Source: G963556115 sp963677015 (lineage in GTDB: Bacteria; Planctomycetota; SZUA-567). From it: a stretch of 64,000 nt of DNA. Within the stretch, counting starts at the first letter, position 1, and every line of letters begins with the position of its first letter. Both the position numbers and the translations under genes were made by a program. The notes under the pieces are model-generated. The model did no database searches. It saw only the letters and a list, made by a program, of their open reading frames with translations, and was not told the DNA's origin. Below, one piece after another: positions 16,750 to 25,764 of the stretch. The stretch lies in assembly GCA_963677015.1 (NCBI GenBank), contig OY781533.1:2542001-2606000 (forward strand), in the 5' to 3' direction.

Positions 16750-18036
16750 CTAAAAACTTGAAACAAAGGTGGTTATTCCGGGGATATAAGATATTATAAT
16801 CAGCAGTATTGCAAACAGAGCATAATACGGTGTTGCCGATTTGAGGAAATCCTTGACCTTACATCCCGTCGTCCCGCAGGTTACAAACATCACAGTTCCC
16901 AGTGGTGGGGTCAGCGTTCCCAGAGCCATATTGAACATAAAGATAAAGGCAAACTGGATATCATTTATCCCGAAGGTCCGGGCTGCCGGTACCAGCAGCG
17001 GCACCAGAACGATTGTTGCCGCATTACCCTCGACAAACATACCGACTATCAGCAGGAATATATTCACCATCATGATAAAGACATACTTGCTGCCGGCTAC
17101 TGTCACAATCCACTGCGTCAGATTCTGCGGGATGCGCTCCTTGGTCAGAACCCAGCCCAGTACTGAAGCAGCCCCAACAATCAGCATGATTACTCCGGTA
17201 GTAGTCATAGTCTCTTCCATACCCTTGAAGAACATACGCAGAGTTATCTCACGATAGATTATCCCGAGAAACAGCGCATAGACTATCGCTACCGCACCGG
17301 CTTCAGTTGGGGTAAACAGACTCAACCTTATCCCACCGATGATTATAATCGGCAGACACAAAGGCAGAATCGCCGGTTTCGCCGCCTGCCAGAGATCCTT
17401 TCCGGTAATCCGCTTGGAATAAGCCGGAGTATAGCCAATCTTACGTGAATATATAGAGGTAAAGACCATCATCGCCGCACACATCAGTACCCCAACTATA
17501 AAGCCGGTCATAAAGAGCTTACCCACGGAAACATTGGCGATAGAACCATACAGAATCATCGCAATTCCAGGCGGAATCATTGGAGTAATGAGTGAGGAGA
17601 AAGCGGTAATAACAGAAGAGAACGGTTTTGACATCCCCGCACGCTCCATCTCCGGAACCAGCATCTTCGCCTCCATTGCCGCGTCAGCAAGATTCGAACC
17701 GGAAAGACCGCCCATCAGGGTAGAGAGCAGAATGTTAACCTGCGCCAGCCCGCCCCACATACTACCGGTAAGCACCTTACAGAAATCCATTATCCTCTTG
17801 GTAACACCGGTGTAATTCATAAAGACCCCGGCACCGACGAAAAACGGAATAGCCAGCAGAGGTATACTTTCAATACCGGCGACAAAACGCTGTACAAACA
17901 TGGTGCAGCCCAGCCGCGGAGACAGCAGAAAATATAGCGCCGTGCCTGCAGACAGCGAGATAAAAACCGGCACCTTGAGCAGCAGACAGCTAAGCAGCAC
18001 AATCAAGGCGATTGTAATAATTAATACCGATGTCAT
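16750..18036 (-). CDS. dctM: TRAP transporter large permease DctM
   Basis: Large (DctM/SiaM-type) subunit of a sodium-driven TRAP importer, 428 aa with about 12 membrane helices. Family signatures are present: LLAIPFFVGAGVFMNYTGVT, the MGGLSGSNLADAA loop, SSLITPMIPPGIAMILYG and FNMALGTLTPPLGTVMFV. It overlaps dctQ by one base at 18036 (translational coupling) and is the last gene of the operon starting at 21482. The upstream sugar dehydrogenase and epimerase and the GntR palindrome suggest a sugar acid as substrate. Confidence 0.93.
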   Translation of the reverse strand: MTSVLIITIALIVLLSCLLLKVPVFISLSAGTALYFLLSPRLGCTMFVQRFVAGIESIPLLAIPFFVGAGVFMNYTGVTKRIMDFCKVLTGSMWGGLAQVNILLSTLMGGLSGSNLADAAMEAKMLVPEMERAGMSKPFSSVITAFSSLITPMIPPGIAMILYGSIANVSVGKLFMTGFIVGVLMCAAMMVFTSIYSRKIGYTPAYSKRITGKDLWQAAKPAILPLCLPIIIIGGIRLSLFTPTEAGAVAIVYALFLGIIYREITLRMFFKGMEETMTTTGVIMLIVGAASVLGWVLTKERIPQNLTQWIVTVAGSKYVFIMMVNIFLLIVGMFVEGNAATIVLVPLLVPAARTFGINDIQFAFIFMFNMALGTLTPPLGTVMFVTCGTTGCKVKDFLKSATPYYALFAILLIIISYIPGITTFVSSF

Positions 18037-18545
18037 CAGTCTTCCTTCCCTTCTTCACTCTGCGAAAACATACTACGCAAGGCCCGACCCTCAGTGAAGG
18101 CAAAATTCACCAGCATAAACAGGCCACCCGCAGGGAAAGCCAGATATATATACTGCACAGGAATCTGGAGCACACTGGTAACACGCCCGATCATCGCCAT
18201 CTTTGCTATATAACAAAATCCCTCAACTACCATAAATACCAATACCGCAGCGGTAATCAGATATATAAATACATGAAACTGTTTTCTGAGGCGCTCCGGC
18301 ATCGCATCAACAATAATTTCTATCGCCACATGACAACGCTTTCTGAATGCCACACTGCCGCCGAAGAAAACACCCCAGACGATAAGGATCATCTGCATCT
18401 CCTCCAGCCAGGTTATAGGGTTATTGAACACATATCTCCTTACAACCCCAAAGACAGTCAACAGCACAAGCGCCGAAATGCTGACACCGGCTATTATATA
18501 GTCAAGTTTGAGATACTGTTTAAATTCATTATTCTTACTGCCCAT
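18036..18545 (-). CDS. dctQ: TRAP transporter small permease DctQ
   Basis: Small membrane subunit of the TRAP importer, 169 aa with four predicted helices. The DctQ hallmark RRYVFNNPITWLEEMQ and FRKRCHVAIEII are present. It overlaps dctM by one base and follows dctP with a 43-base gap that contains a small stem-loop. It couples to DctM in the inner membrane and helps dock the DctP binding protein. Confidence 0.92.
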   Translation of the reverse strand: MGSKNNEFKQYLKLDYIIAGVSISALVLLTVFGVVRRYVFNNPITWLEEMQMILIVWGVFFGGSVAFRKRCHVAIEIIVDAMPERLRKQFHVFIYLITAAVLVFMVVEGFCYIAKMAMIGRVTSVLQIPVQYIYLAFPAGGLFMLVNFAFTEGRALRSMFSQSEEGKED

Positions 18546-18588
18546 TAAAACTTATCCTTTCCCAAAGATCAATAACAGTCGCCTGCCG

Positions 18589-19578
18589 TTATTTGTTCAT
18601 GATCTTCTGAATTCTGTCGTACAGACCAGGAGTCCACTGCTTACCCATTACTTCATAGAATGACTTAGCCGCATCCTTCCACTCTTTATAATCAGCAAGA
18701 GTAACTGTTACCCCAGCCTTCTCAAACTCGGCAAGAAGTTCCTGTTCCTTGTCTGCCGCGAGTTTATTCTGATAGTCACCGGCTTCCTTAGCTGTCTTCA
18801 TCAGCAGTTCCTGCTGCTCAGGAGTAAGAGTATCAAAGAATGACTTGGCGCATACAACAATATTAATGGTCTTATTGTGAGCATCCATCAGCAGATACTT
18901 GGCGATTTCCTGATATCTGCCGCCATAGAGAGTTGTCAGCGGATTCTCAAGACCGTCAATGGTTCCGTTCTGCAGTGCAGGATAAACATCACCGAGAGCC
19001 ATAGGAGTTGGAGACGCACCGATAGCTTCCCAGGCTTTGATAAAGGTTTCAGCCTGTACGACACGAATCTTCTTACCTGCGATATCAGCCGGATGTTTTA
19101 CCAGCATAGTAGTCATGGTGTTTCTGTCGCCATAGCGCCAGTTAGTAGCAAGAACCTTGATATTCTTCTTCTCAAGAAGCTTTTCCTGCTCCTTAAACCA
19201 GTCACTGCTGTAGATTTTGGCAACCTGATCCCAGTTTTCAAAGAGGTAAGGTCCCATAAGAATCTGCAGATCCTTTACACCCAGATCAGCAAAGTAAGCA
19301 ACATCAGTAGAAGTTATAACTGACTGACCTGAAACAACCTGGTCAATTGTATCCTTGGTAGAACCGAGCTGGTCTGATGGGAAGACATAAATCTTCATAG
19401 TTCCCTTGCTCTGTTCTTCCAGTATTTTTGCCCAGTATTCATGTGCCTTGCCGTAAGGCATTTCAATAGTAGGACCGAAACCGGCGTCCATTTCAATAAC
19501 ATCTGCCGCACTTGCAGAGTATCCGCCTAGAAATACCATTGCAAAAGCAACAGCCAGAACTGCTAACATCTTTTTCAT
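18589..19578 (-). CDS. dctP: TRAP transporter solute-binding protein DctP
   Basis: Periplasmic TRAP binding protein, 329 aa. Signal peptide MKKMLAVLAVAFAMVFLGG ends around SASA-A. The conserved IRVVQAETF (arginine that salt-bridges the ligand carboxylate), GASPTPMALGDVYPALQNGTIDGLENP and the C-terminal FYEVMGKQW are as in the DctP/SiaP family, so a carboxylate ligand is expected. Ribosome site GGAGGAG precedes the ATG. It is third in the operon dehydrogenase-epimerase-dctP-dctQ-dctM. A hexonate or hexuronate ligand fits the neighbouring uxaB/uxaA genes. Confidence 0.93.
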   Translation of the reverse strand: MKKMLAVLAVAFAMVFLGGYSASAADVIEMDAGFGPTIEMPYGKAHEYWAKILEEQSKGTMKIYVFPSDQLGSTKDTIDQVVSGQSVITSTDVAYFADLGVKDLQILMGPYLFENWDQVAKIYSSDWFKEQEKLLEKKNIKVLATNWRYGDRNTMTTMLVKHPADIAGKKIRVVQAETFIKAWEAIGASPTPMALGDVYPALQNGTIDGLENPLTTLYGGRYQEIAKYLLMDAHNKTINIVVCAKSFFDTLTPEQQELLMKTAKEAGDYQNKLAADKEQELLAEFEKAGVTVTLADYKEWKDAAKSFYEVMGKQWTPGLYDRIQKIMNK

Positions 19579-19620
19579 AATTTAACTCCTCCAAACAATA
19601 ATACTGCAAACAAACATAAA

Positions 19621-20421
19621 TTATAATTGCCGCATAAATTTTAGACCAGCAATTATTGACGATTTTTCCTCTTTTGGATTAAAACATTCCATTGACATAC
19701 TCTTTTCGTACCCGATAGTGTCCAGTGCTTTCTTGAATGACACAAAATCAAAGGTACCGCTTCCCGGATGCAGACGGGTATTATCAGCAGTGTGAATATG
19801 TCCAAGAATACCCTTGAGTGACGCAACACTCTCATAAACCGAAACTTCTTCAATATTCATGTGGAAGGTATCGATATGAACCTGCAGAAATGGACTGTTA
19901 ATTTTGCGTACCAGTCCGGCCATATCAGCAATGCTGTTGAAGAATGGCAGCTCATAACGGTTGATAGTTTCAAGCACGAGTACGGTGTTACATTCCTTAG
20001 CGTACGCTATTACCGGCTGCATACTCTCAATAAACAGTTCTTCATAAGCGTCAACCGGAAGTTTCCCCTCATTTTTACCGCGTATACTGCCGATGATTAC
20101 CGCTGCATCCAGCTTCTGAGCCAGCTCAATATAAACCTTGAGCTTCTCCTGTGCTTTTGCGATTACCGCTTTATCATCTGAGGTTAGAGACAGACCGTAC
20201 TTACCGCAGGATAATCCGGTTCCCACCGCCGAAATAGCCAGTTTACCGGCGGTCACCTCCTTAACCATCTCCACATCCACCTTCTCCGGGTCAGCCATAT
20301 GAATCTCTACGGTATCAGCCCCGACCTCGATCGCTTCAAGCAGGTTGGCTTCAAGGTCACCGCTGCGCAAGCAGGGATATCCGGTAACCTCTCCGACAAC
20401 TATGGTATAACCATATTGCAT
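19621..20421 (-). CDS. Sugar (phosphate) isomerase/epimerase, TIM barrel
   Basis: Xylose-isomerase-like TIM barrel (AP_endonuc_2), 266 aa. The metal-binding set is E151 (LVLETINRYE), D184 (HIDTFHMNIEE), H210 (GHIHTADN) and E245 (SMECFNP), the E-D-H-E pattern of ketose 3-epimerases; HPGSGTFDF is also typical. It lies between the zinc dehydrogenase and dctP in a sugar-acid uptake operon. A role in epimerising a keto-sugar acid made by the dehydrogenase is plausible, but the substrate cannot be named from sequence. Confidence 0.85.
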   Translation of the reverse strand: MQYGYTIVVGEVTGYPCLRSGDLEANLLEAIEVGADTVEIHMADPEKVDVEMVKEVTAGKLAISAVGTGLSCGKYGLSLTSDDKAVIAKAQEKLKVYIELAQKLDAAVIIGSIRGKNEGKLPVDAYEELFIESMQPVIAYAKECNTVLVLETINRYELPFFNSIADMAGLVRKINSPFLQVHIDTFHMNIEEVSVYESVASLKGILGHIHTADNTRLHPGSGTFDFVSFKKALDTIGYEKSMSMECFNPKEEKSSIIAGLKFMRQL

Positions 20422-20462
20422 ATAATTCCTCTTTCCTTATATAATATCAATTGCTGCCGCTG

Positions 20463-21482
20463 CTACTGAAAATCAACGAGCACTTTGAGCAATTTATCCT
20501 GATTCTCAGCCAGTACCTTGAAGGCCTCATCAGCCTTATCCGCACCGTACTCGGCCGATACTATCTTCTCTACCGGAAATTCTCCAGCGTTTACCCGCTC
20601 AATCAGCTCGGTGAAATCAGCTTTCAGAGCGTTACGTGAACCGTAGACATTGAGTTCCTTGGTCTGAATTACAGAATACTTGAAATCAAGGGATTTCTTG
20701 CCGATACCTACAATAACGACATTGCCCATAAACGCTGAAGCATCGATGCAGTTCTTGAAGGTTGCCGGAAGCCCGACACACTCAAGACAGACATCAAACC
20801 CCTTGCCGGCGGTAATTTCCGCCACCCGCGCATCAAAGTCCTCACTGCCGCTGTTAATCACATTATCAACACCAAGATCTTTGGCCTTCTCCAAACGCAT
20901 CGGGATCAGATCACTCATAGTCACCTCAGCCCCCGCACCCTTTGCCGCCAGAGCCGCCAGCACACCGATAGTTCCAGCACCTACAACCAGAACCTTATCC
21001 CCCTGCTTCACTCCGCCTCGCTTTACCGCATGATAACTGATGCAGAACGGTTCAATAAGCGCAAGACGCTTAGCATCCATACCCTTGCCATCATAAATCC
21101 GCTCTACCGGCATGGAGAAGTACTGCTGAAAAATTCCGTCCCGCTGAGCGCCAAGAGTCTCATTATGCTCACAGCAGTTGAGATGTCCGCGCTCACATGA
21201 ATAACACTTCTGGCAGTTGTAATATGGATTTCCTGTTACAATCATCCCTTTTTCGATACCATACTCATTCTCATCCACTTCAACTACCTCGGCAGAAAAT
21301 TCATGCCCTGGAATACGTGGATAAGAAGAGTAAAGAAAGGTTCCCCGGTATGTTCCCAGGTCACTGCCGCAGATACCACAGTAAAGCATTTTAAGCAGCG
21401 CCTCACCGCTTTTACGCTCAGGTATCTGAACATCAGTCTTTACCAGCACTGTGCCCGGTTCCGGTATTACTACCTGTTTCAT
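20463..21482 (-). CDS. Zinc-dependent medium-chain dehydrogenase, L-galactonate dehydrogenase (LgoD)-like
   Basis: MDR-family NAD(P)-dependent dehydrogenase, 339 aa. Catalytic zinc ligands C38 and H60-E61 (GHE) and structural zinc cysteines C90, C93, C96 and C104 are present. The Rossmann motif VVGAGTIG begins near residue 167, and SDLIPMR follows beta-2. Several stretches (SYPR before GHE, LIEPFCISYHAVKR, SEDFDA, YGSRNA) resemble the E. coli LgoD/YjjN type that oxidises L-galactonate to D-tagaturonate. Tagaturonate is the substrate of UxaB encoded divergently and under the same palindrome, which supports this reading. Other sugar alcohols or acids remain possible. Confidence 0.85.
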   Translation of the reverse strand: MKQVVIPEPGTVLVKTDVQIPERKSGEALLKMLYCGICGSDLGTYRGTFLYSSYPRIPGHEFSAEVVEVDENEYGIEKGMIVTGNPYYNCQKCYSCERGHLNCCEHNETLGAQRDGIFQQYFSMPVERIYDGKGMDAKRLALIEPFCISYHAVKRGGVKQGDKVLVVGAGTIGVLAALAAKGAGAEVTMSDLIPMRLEKAKDLGVDNVINSGSEDFDARVAEITAGKGFDVCLECVGLPATFKNCIDASAFMGNVVIVGIGKKSLDFKYSVIQTKELNVYGSRNALKADFTELIERVNAGEFPVEKIVSAEYGADKADEAFKVLAENQDKLLKVLVDFQ

Positions 21483-21526
21483 CTACTCTTCCCTTCATAA
21501 ATAATTGTGTGTTGTTGTTTGTTTTC

Positions 21527-21540
21527 TGTTGTATACAACA
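21527..21540. promoter_or_regulatory. GntR operator at the dehydrogenase-TRAP promoter
   Basis: Perfect 14-bp palindrome TGTTGTATACAACA, identical to the site at 22546-22559 before uxaB. It starts just downstream of the predicted minus-strand -10 box, so bound repressor would block initiation. The sequence resembles hexuronate-type GntR sites (TTGTATACAA core). Confidence 0.8.
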
Positions 21541-21546
21541 CAATTG

Positions 21547-21574
21547 AATATAGCATACAAACCTCGCTAGTCAA
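21547..21574 (-). promoter_or_regulatory. Sigma70-type promoter of the dehydrogenase-TRAP operon
   Basis: Minus strand: -35 TTGACT (21569-21574), 16-base spacer, -10 TATATT (21547-21552) with a TGC extension. About 65 bases upstream of the start codon; the GntR palindrome overlaps the expected start site. Confidence 0.65.
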
Positions 21575-21633
21575 ATAATTTTTTAACATTTTTTCAAAAA
21601 TTATTAAACTAGAGCTGATTTTATTGTGGTTTT

Positions 21634-21676
21634 TCAGGAAATTTTTCTTTTTTTCCTGACATTTTCCTGCTATAAT
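21634..21676 (+). promoter_or_regulatory. gntR promoter with inverted repeat
   Basis: Extended -10 TGCTATAAT (21668-21676) with no good -35. Inverted repeat TCAGGAAA (21634-21641) with TTTCCTGA (21652-21659), plus a third TTTCCTG (21663-21669), covers the -35 area. This may be a binding site for another regulator. Confidence 0.45.
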
Positions 21677-21740
21677 TACTAGCGAAACAGATTTATCGAT
21701 AACTATGTATGCAATATAATACTATATATAGAAAGAAGTT

Positions 21741-22388
21741 ATGGCAAAACAAACCTTAAAAACAAAAGCGTATGACGAAATACGAAAAAACATAACCTAC
21801 TGTAATTACGCCCCCGGATCAATTATTACCGAGGAGTTTCTACAGACCGAACTGAATATCAGCCGCACACCGATCAGAGAAGCCATAAATCGCCTCGAAC
21901 AGGAGGGACTGGTAACTATCAAACCCAAAAAAGGCATTGTCATCTCAAATCTGAATTTTGAAGAAGCCGGCATGCTTTATGAGATCCGTCTGCTGCTTGA
22001 GCCCTATGTAATCCGCACCTACGGCAACCGCATCCCACAGCAAACATATGTCGATTTCTACAAACACTTTACAGATCTTCTGAGTGCCGAGGCAAGTGAG
22101 AGTGATTTTGATATTGATGACAATTTTCACCAGATTTTCTATAATGTAAGCCAGAACTCATACCTGATGGAAATGAACAATCGTCTCAGCAGCCAGATAA
22201 CCCGCCTGCGTATTCTTACCCGAATTCAGGAAAAATCCGACCTGATACAGACCACCCATGAACACCTGGCAATAGTAAATGCCTGCTTGCAAAGCAGTTG
22301 GGATCAGGCCGCAGAACTCTCTATCGAACACCTGAAGCGAAGCCGTGAAAACTCCTTCAAACTGATTCTCTCCGGTAAATTCAAGTAA
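21741..22388 (+). CDS. GntR/FadR-family transcriptional regulator
   Basis: A 215-aa FCD-type GntR regulator. The winged helix-turn-helix (residues ~5-70) contains LQTELNISRTPIREAINRLEQEGLV, and the C-terminal helical sensor (FCD) has the metal/ligand residues expected: D in DDNFHQIFY, H in the same segment, and THEHLAIVNAC. It lies between two sugar-acid units that each carry the palindrome TGTTGTATACAACA, so it most likely represses both and responds to a hexonate or hexuronate, like ExuR/UxuR/LgoR. A terminator follows directly, so it is a single-gene unit. Confidence 0.92.
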   Translation: MAKQTLKTKAYDEIRKNITYCNYAPGSIITEEFLQTELNISRTPIREAINRLEQEGLVTIKPKKGIVISNLNFEEAGMLYEIRLLLEPYVIRTYGNRIPQQTYVDFYKHFTDLLSAEASESDFDIDDNFHQIFYNVSQNSYLMEMNNRLSSQITRLRILTRIQEKSDLIQTTHEHLAIVNACLQSSWDQAAELSIEHLKRSRENSFKLILSGKFK

Positions 22389-22432
22389 ATACCGCCTTAA
22401 ACACGGCACAAACAATAAAGCTACAGCAAAAC

Positions 22433-22461
22433 ATCCTGCCTGAACGCAGGATATTTTTTTT
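22433..22461 (+). terminator. Rho-independent terminator of gntR
   Basis: Perfect 7-bp stem ATCCTGC/GCAGGAT (22433-22439, 22446-22452) with a 6-base loop and a run of eight T (22454-22461), 45 bases past the gntR stop. Confidence 0.9.
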
Positions 22462-22545
22462 AACCCGCATAACCCCTTAACCACCAACACCCCACTATAA
22501 AGACCGCCACCAGCATTAAAAGCCGGAATAAAAAATTTTAAATTT

Positions 22546-22559
22546 TGTTGTATACAACA
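22546..22559. promoter_or_regulatory. GntR operator upstream of uxaB
   Basis: TGTTGTATACAACA, identical to 21527-21540. It overlaps the -35 position of the uxaB promoter, so occupancy should exclude polymerase. Confidence 0.8.
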
Positions 22560-22570
22560 GATAATATTTT

Positions 22571-22579
22571 TGCTATAAT
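22571..22579 (+). promoter_or_regulatory. uxaB extended -10 promoter element
   Basis: TGCTATAAT, an extended -10 box about 48 bases upstream of the uxaB ATG and 12 bases downstream of the GntR palindrome. Confidence 0.55.
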
Positions 22580-22626
22580 ACCGCCATCACTTAATTCAGA
22601 CAAACCAATTTTGGAGGTTTAATACC

Positions 22627-24099
22627 ATGAAACAAATTACCGAGTGTATCACCGGCGCACACAATTCATACCCTGAAAAGGTTCTGCAGTTCGGTGAAGG
22701 AAACTTTCTGCGGGCATTCGCTGACTGGATGATAGATACCGCCAACTCCAGCGGAGTTTATCAGGGCAGCATTGTGATCTGTCAGCCCATTGAACAGGGT
22801 TTGAAAGACATGATAAACAGCCAGCACGGCATCTACACTGTAGCCATGCGCGGTCTGGAAAACGGCAAAGCCGAAGAAAGATTTCATCAGGTAACCTCGG
22901 TCTCACGCTGCATCAGCCCTTATGAAGACTACGAGAGTCTGCTGGAGATAGCCCGCAGCTCTGATCTGGAAGTAGTAATATCAAACACCACCGAAGCCGG
23001 TATCTGTTATCAGGAAGGTATGCACGTCTGCGATCAGCCTCCCGTATCCTTCCCCGGCAAAGTCACTGCCTTCCTCTACGAACGTTTTAAAGCTTTCCGC
23101 GGTGCCGCTGACAAAGGTCTGCTCTTTCTGCCGGTCGAACTTATCGATAATAATGGTGATGAACTGAAACGCATTGTGCTCCAGCATGCACAGGAATGGG
23201 AGCTCGGAGCAGAATTTATAGCCTGGATTAACAAGGCCAACGTCTTCGCCAATACTCTGGTTGACCGCATTGTTACCGGCTATCCCAGAGACCAGCTCGA
23301 CTACTTCTTTGAAAAACTCGGCTACAGCGACAATCTTATCACCACCTGCGAACTCTTCAATCTCTGGGTTATAGAGGCAGACAAAAAGAATGCCGCAACT
23401 CTGCCGATACATGAGACCGCAGCCAATGTAATCTGGACCGACAATGTCAAACCTTACAAGAAAAGAAAGGTCAGAATCCTCAACGGTGGTCACACCTCAA
23501 CCATTCTCGCCGCTTATCTTGCCGGCCATGATATCGTACTCGAACTCATGCAGGATGAAATCTTTGTCGGTTTCCTCCGTAAACTGCTGTTTGAAGAGGT
23601 CATACCAACCATTGATCTTCCCAAAGACGAGCTTGAAGCTTTCGCTAATGATGTTCTTGACCGCTTCTCAAACCCATATATCAAGCACAAGCTACTCGAT
23701 ATATCACTCAATTCATGCTCAAAGTTCAGTGTCCGCTGCCTGCCGTCACTCCTTGATTATGCCGAGACCAACGGGAAGCTTCCAGAAGCGCTCACCTTCT
23801 CCTTTGCTGCTCTTATCCAGTTCTACAAACCTGACGCCACCGCCGGAGAGAACACGGGCAGACGCGGTGACGGCACAACCTATCCGATACGTGATGACAA
23901 ACAGGTTATGGAATTCTTCAGTAACATCTGGGCAACAGAGGATACTGCCGCTATCACCAAGGCAACACTTTCTCACAAAGATTTCTGGAACGGCAGAGAT
24001 CTCACCGAGGTACCCGGACTCGAGGAGCGCGTAGCATATTATCTTGAAGCGCTGCAGAGCCGTAAAATTCCGGAAATAATCACAGAGATTACCGCTTAA
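22627..24099 (+). CDS. uxaB: Tagaturonate reductase (altronate oxidoreductase)
   Basis: NAD-dependent interconversion of D-tagaturonate and D-altronate in the galacturonate (and L-galactonate) pathway; polyol-specific long-chain dehydrogenase family. 490 aa, close to E. coli UxaB (483). The Rossmann start VLQFGEGNFLRAFADWMID is at residues ~19-37, and the catalytic-domain signature KVRILNGGHTSTILAAYLAGHD, with the lysine-asparagine-histidine region, is near residue 280. GGAGG precedes the ATG. It is followed by uxaA after 37 bases and preceded by a GntR palindrome and extended -10 box. Confidence 0.95.
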   Translation: MKQITECITGAHNSYPEKVLQFGEGNFLRAFADWMIDTANSSGVYQGSIVICQPIEQGLKDMINSQHGIYTVAMRGLENGKAEERFHQVTSVSRCISPYEDYESLLEIARSSDLEVVISNTTEAGICYQEGMHVCDQPPVSFPGKVTAFLYERFKAFRGAADKGLLFLPVELIDNNGDELKRIVLQHAQEWELGAEFIAWINKANVFANTLVDRIVTGYPRDQLDYFFEKLGYSDNLITTCELFNLWVIEADKKNAATLPIHETAANVIWTDNVKPYKKRKVRILNGGHTSTILAAYLAGHDIVLELMQDEIFVGFLRKLLFEEVIPTIDLPKDELEAFANDVLDRFSNPYIKHKLLDISLNSCSKFSVRCLPSLLDYAETNGKLPEALTFSFAALIQFYKPDATAGENTGRRGDGTTYPIRDDKQVMEFFSNIWATEDTAAITKATLSHKDFWNGRDLTEVPGLEERVAYYLEALQSRKIPEIITEITA

Positions 24100-24136
24100 T
24101 TTTCAGAGATAATAATTATACAAGGTACAATTAATC

Positions 24137-25636
24137 ATGAATGATAAACTTCTAAAAATACATTCTACCGATAATGTAGCTGTTGCCCTAGCGGACCTTA
24201 GCGCCGGAACAGTATGCCCCCTGGAAGAAGCATTGACTGTAACCCTGCAGGAAGACATCCCGTTCGGACACAAAGTTGCGGTTACCGCTTTAAAATCCGG
24301 TGCTGATATCATCAAATACGGTCAGCCAATCGGGCATGCCACCAAAGATATAGCTCCGGGGCAGCATATTCACACCCAGAATCTCAAAACCAATCTTGAA
24401 GGGATACTCGACTACAGTTATAATCCTGATCCGGAACGTCAGCAAACAGCAAAACCGGCTGACAAACGTTACTTTGACGGCTATGTACGTAAAAACGGAA
24501 AAGTCGGCATCAGAAATGAGATCTGGATTATTCCTACTGTCGGCTGTGTCAATACAACCGCCTCACAACTGGCGGCTAAAGCGACAACAGCGTTTGAGGA
24601 CAAGGTAGACGGAGTATTTGCCTATACCCATAATGCCGGCTGCAGCCAGCTCGGTGATGACATGCGCTGCACTCAGAATATTCTTAAAGGTCTTTCAGAA
24701 AATCCTAATGCCGCGGGTGTACTCTTTCTCAGTCTCGGCTGTGAGAATAACAACCTTGATGAATTCATACCACTTCTGGGAGACTATGATCCGGACCGGG
24801 TAAAATTCCTGATCACTCAAGAGGTAGAGGATGAATATGAAGCTGCAATGCAGCTGCTGGGAGAACTCGCGGACTTTGCCTCCGGCTTCAAACGTGAACC
24901 GGTTTCGGTTGAACATCTTACTATCGGTTTCAAATGCGGCGGTTCCGACGCTTTCTCAGGTATAACCGCCAACGCTCTCTGCGGGCGCATCACCGACTGT
25001 GTCAGCAGTTACGGCGGCAGCACTATTCTTACTGAAGTTCCTGAGATGTTCGGTGCCGAGACCCTGCTGATGAACCGCGCCTCCTCTGACAAAATCTTTA
25101 ACGATATTGTCGAACTCATCAATAACTTCAAGGAATATTTTATCCGCTACGGTCAGGAGATCTACGAAAATCCTTCTCCGGGAAACAAGAAAGGCGGCAT
25201 CTCCACACTCGAAGAAAAATCTCTGGGCTGCATCCAGAAAGGCGGCCAGGCCACCGTAACCGGAGTGCTTGATTATGGCGATTCTATCTGTAACCGTGGC
25301 CTGAACCTCCTTACCGGCTCGGGTAATGACCAGATTTCCTGCACCAATCTGGTAGCCTCAGGTGCGCAGATTGTAATCTTCACCACCGGCCGCGGTAACC
25401 CTTTCGGTTCACCGGTACCGACTATCAAGCTCGCGTCAAACAGCAGACTGGCGGCACGAAAGCAGCATTGGATTGACTACAATGCCGGCCGACTCCTCGA
25501 AGGCGAGACCTTCCAGAGCCTGACCGATGACTTCTTCAGCTATATTATTGCTGTGGCGTCCGGTAAGACCAGAACCAAAAATGAAGAAAACGGCTACAAA
25601 GAAATTTCAATCTTTAGAAATGGCGTTATTTTATAG
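24137..25636 (+). CDS. uxaA: Altronate dehydratase
   Basis: Iron-dependent dehydratase converting D-altronate to 2-keto-3-deoxygluconate. 499 aa, full length (E. coli 495). N-terminal SAF domain (residues ~10-95, with IPFGHKVAV) and the large UxaA/GarD domain with VGIRNEIWIIPTVGCVN, HNAGCSQLGDDM, LTIGFKCGGSDAFSGITAN and FTTGRGNPFGSP. It is cotranscribed with uxaB. No uxaC or kdgK/kdgA gene is in the window, so the pathway is completed elsewhere. A strong terminator follows. Confidence 0.95.
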   Translation: MNDKLLKIHSTDNVAVALADLSAGTVCPLEEALTVTLQEDIPFGHKVAVTALKSGADIIKYGQPIGHATKDIAPGQHIHTQNLKTNLEGILDYSYNPDPERQQTAKPADKRYFDGYVRKNGKVGIRNEIWIIPTVGCVNTTASQLAAKATTAFEDKVDGVFAYTHNAGCSQLGDDMRCTQNILKGLSENPNAAGVLFLSLGCENNNLDEFIPLLGDYDPDRVKFLITQEVEDEYEAAMQLLGELADFASGFKREPVSVEHLTIGFKCGGSDAFSGITANALCGRITDCVSSYGGSTILTEVPEMFGAETLLMNRASSDKIFNDIVELINNFKEYFIRYGQEIYENPSPGNKKGGISTLEEKSLGCIQKGGQATVTGVLDYGDSICNRGLNLLTGSGNDQISCTNLVASGAQIVIFTTGRGNPFGSPVPTIKLASNSRLAARKQHWIDYNAGRLLEGETFQSLTDDFFSYIIAVASGKTRTKNEENGYKEISIFRNGVIL

Positions 25637-25669
25637 AGCGCGAGCTCTCCTAGTAACAAAACCAAAACA

Positions 25670-25712
25670 CCATAAACCCGTCCGGTTTTCCGGACGGGTT
25701 TATGGTTTAAAT
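25670..25712. terminator. Bidirectional terminator between uxaA and the metal ATPase
   Basis: Perfect 16-bp stem: CCATAAACCCGTCCGG (25670-25685) pairs with CCGGACGGGTTTATGG (25690-25705) around TTTT. It is placed between convergent genes with a short T-rich tail on the plus strand and a broken T-rich tail on the minus strand. Confidence 0.75.
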
Positions 25713-25764
25713 ACTCTATATCACTTTTTACAATCCGGGTTCAACCGCAATAATTCTCCCCAAA

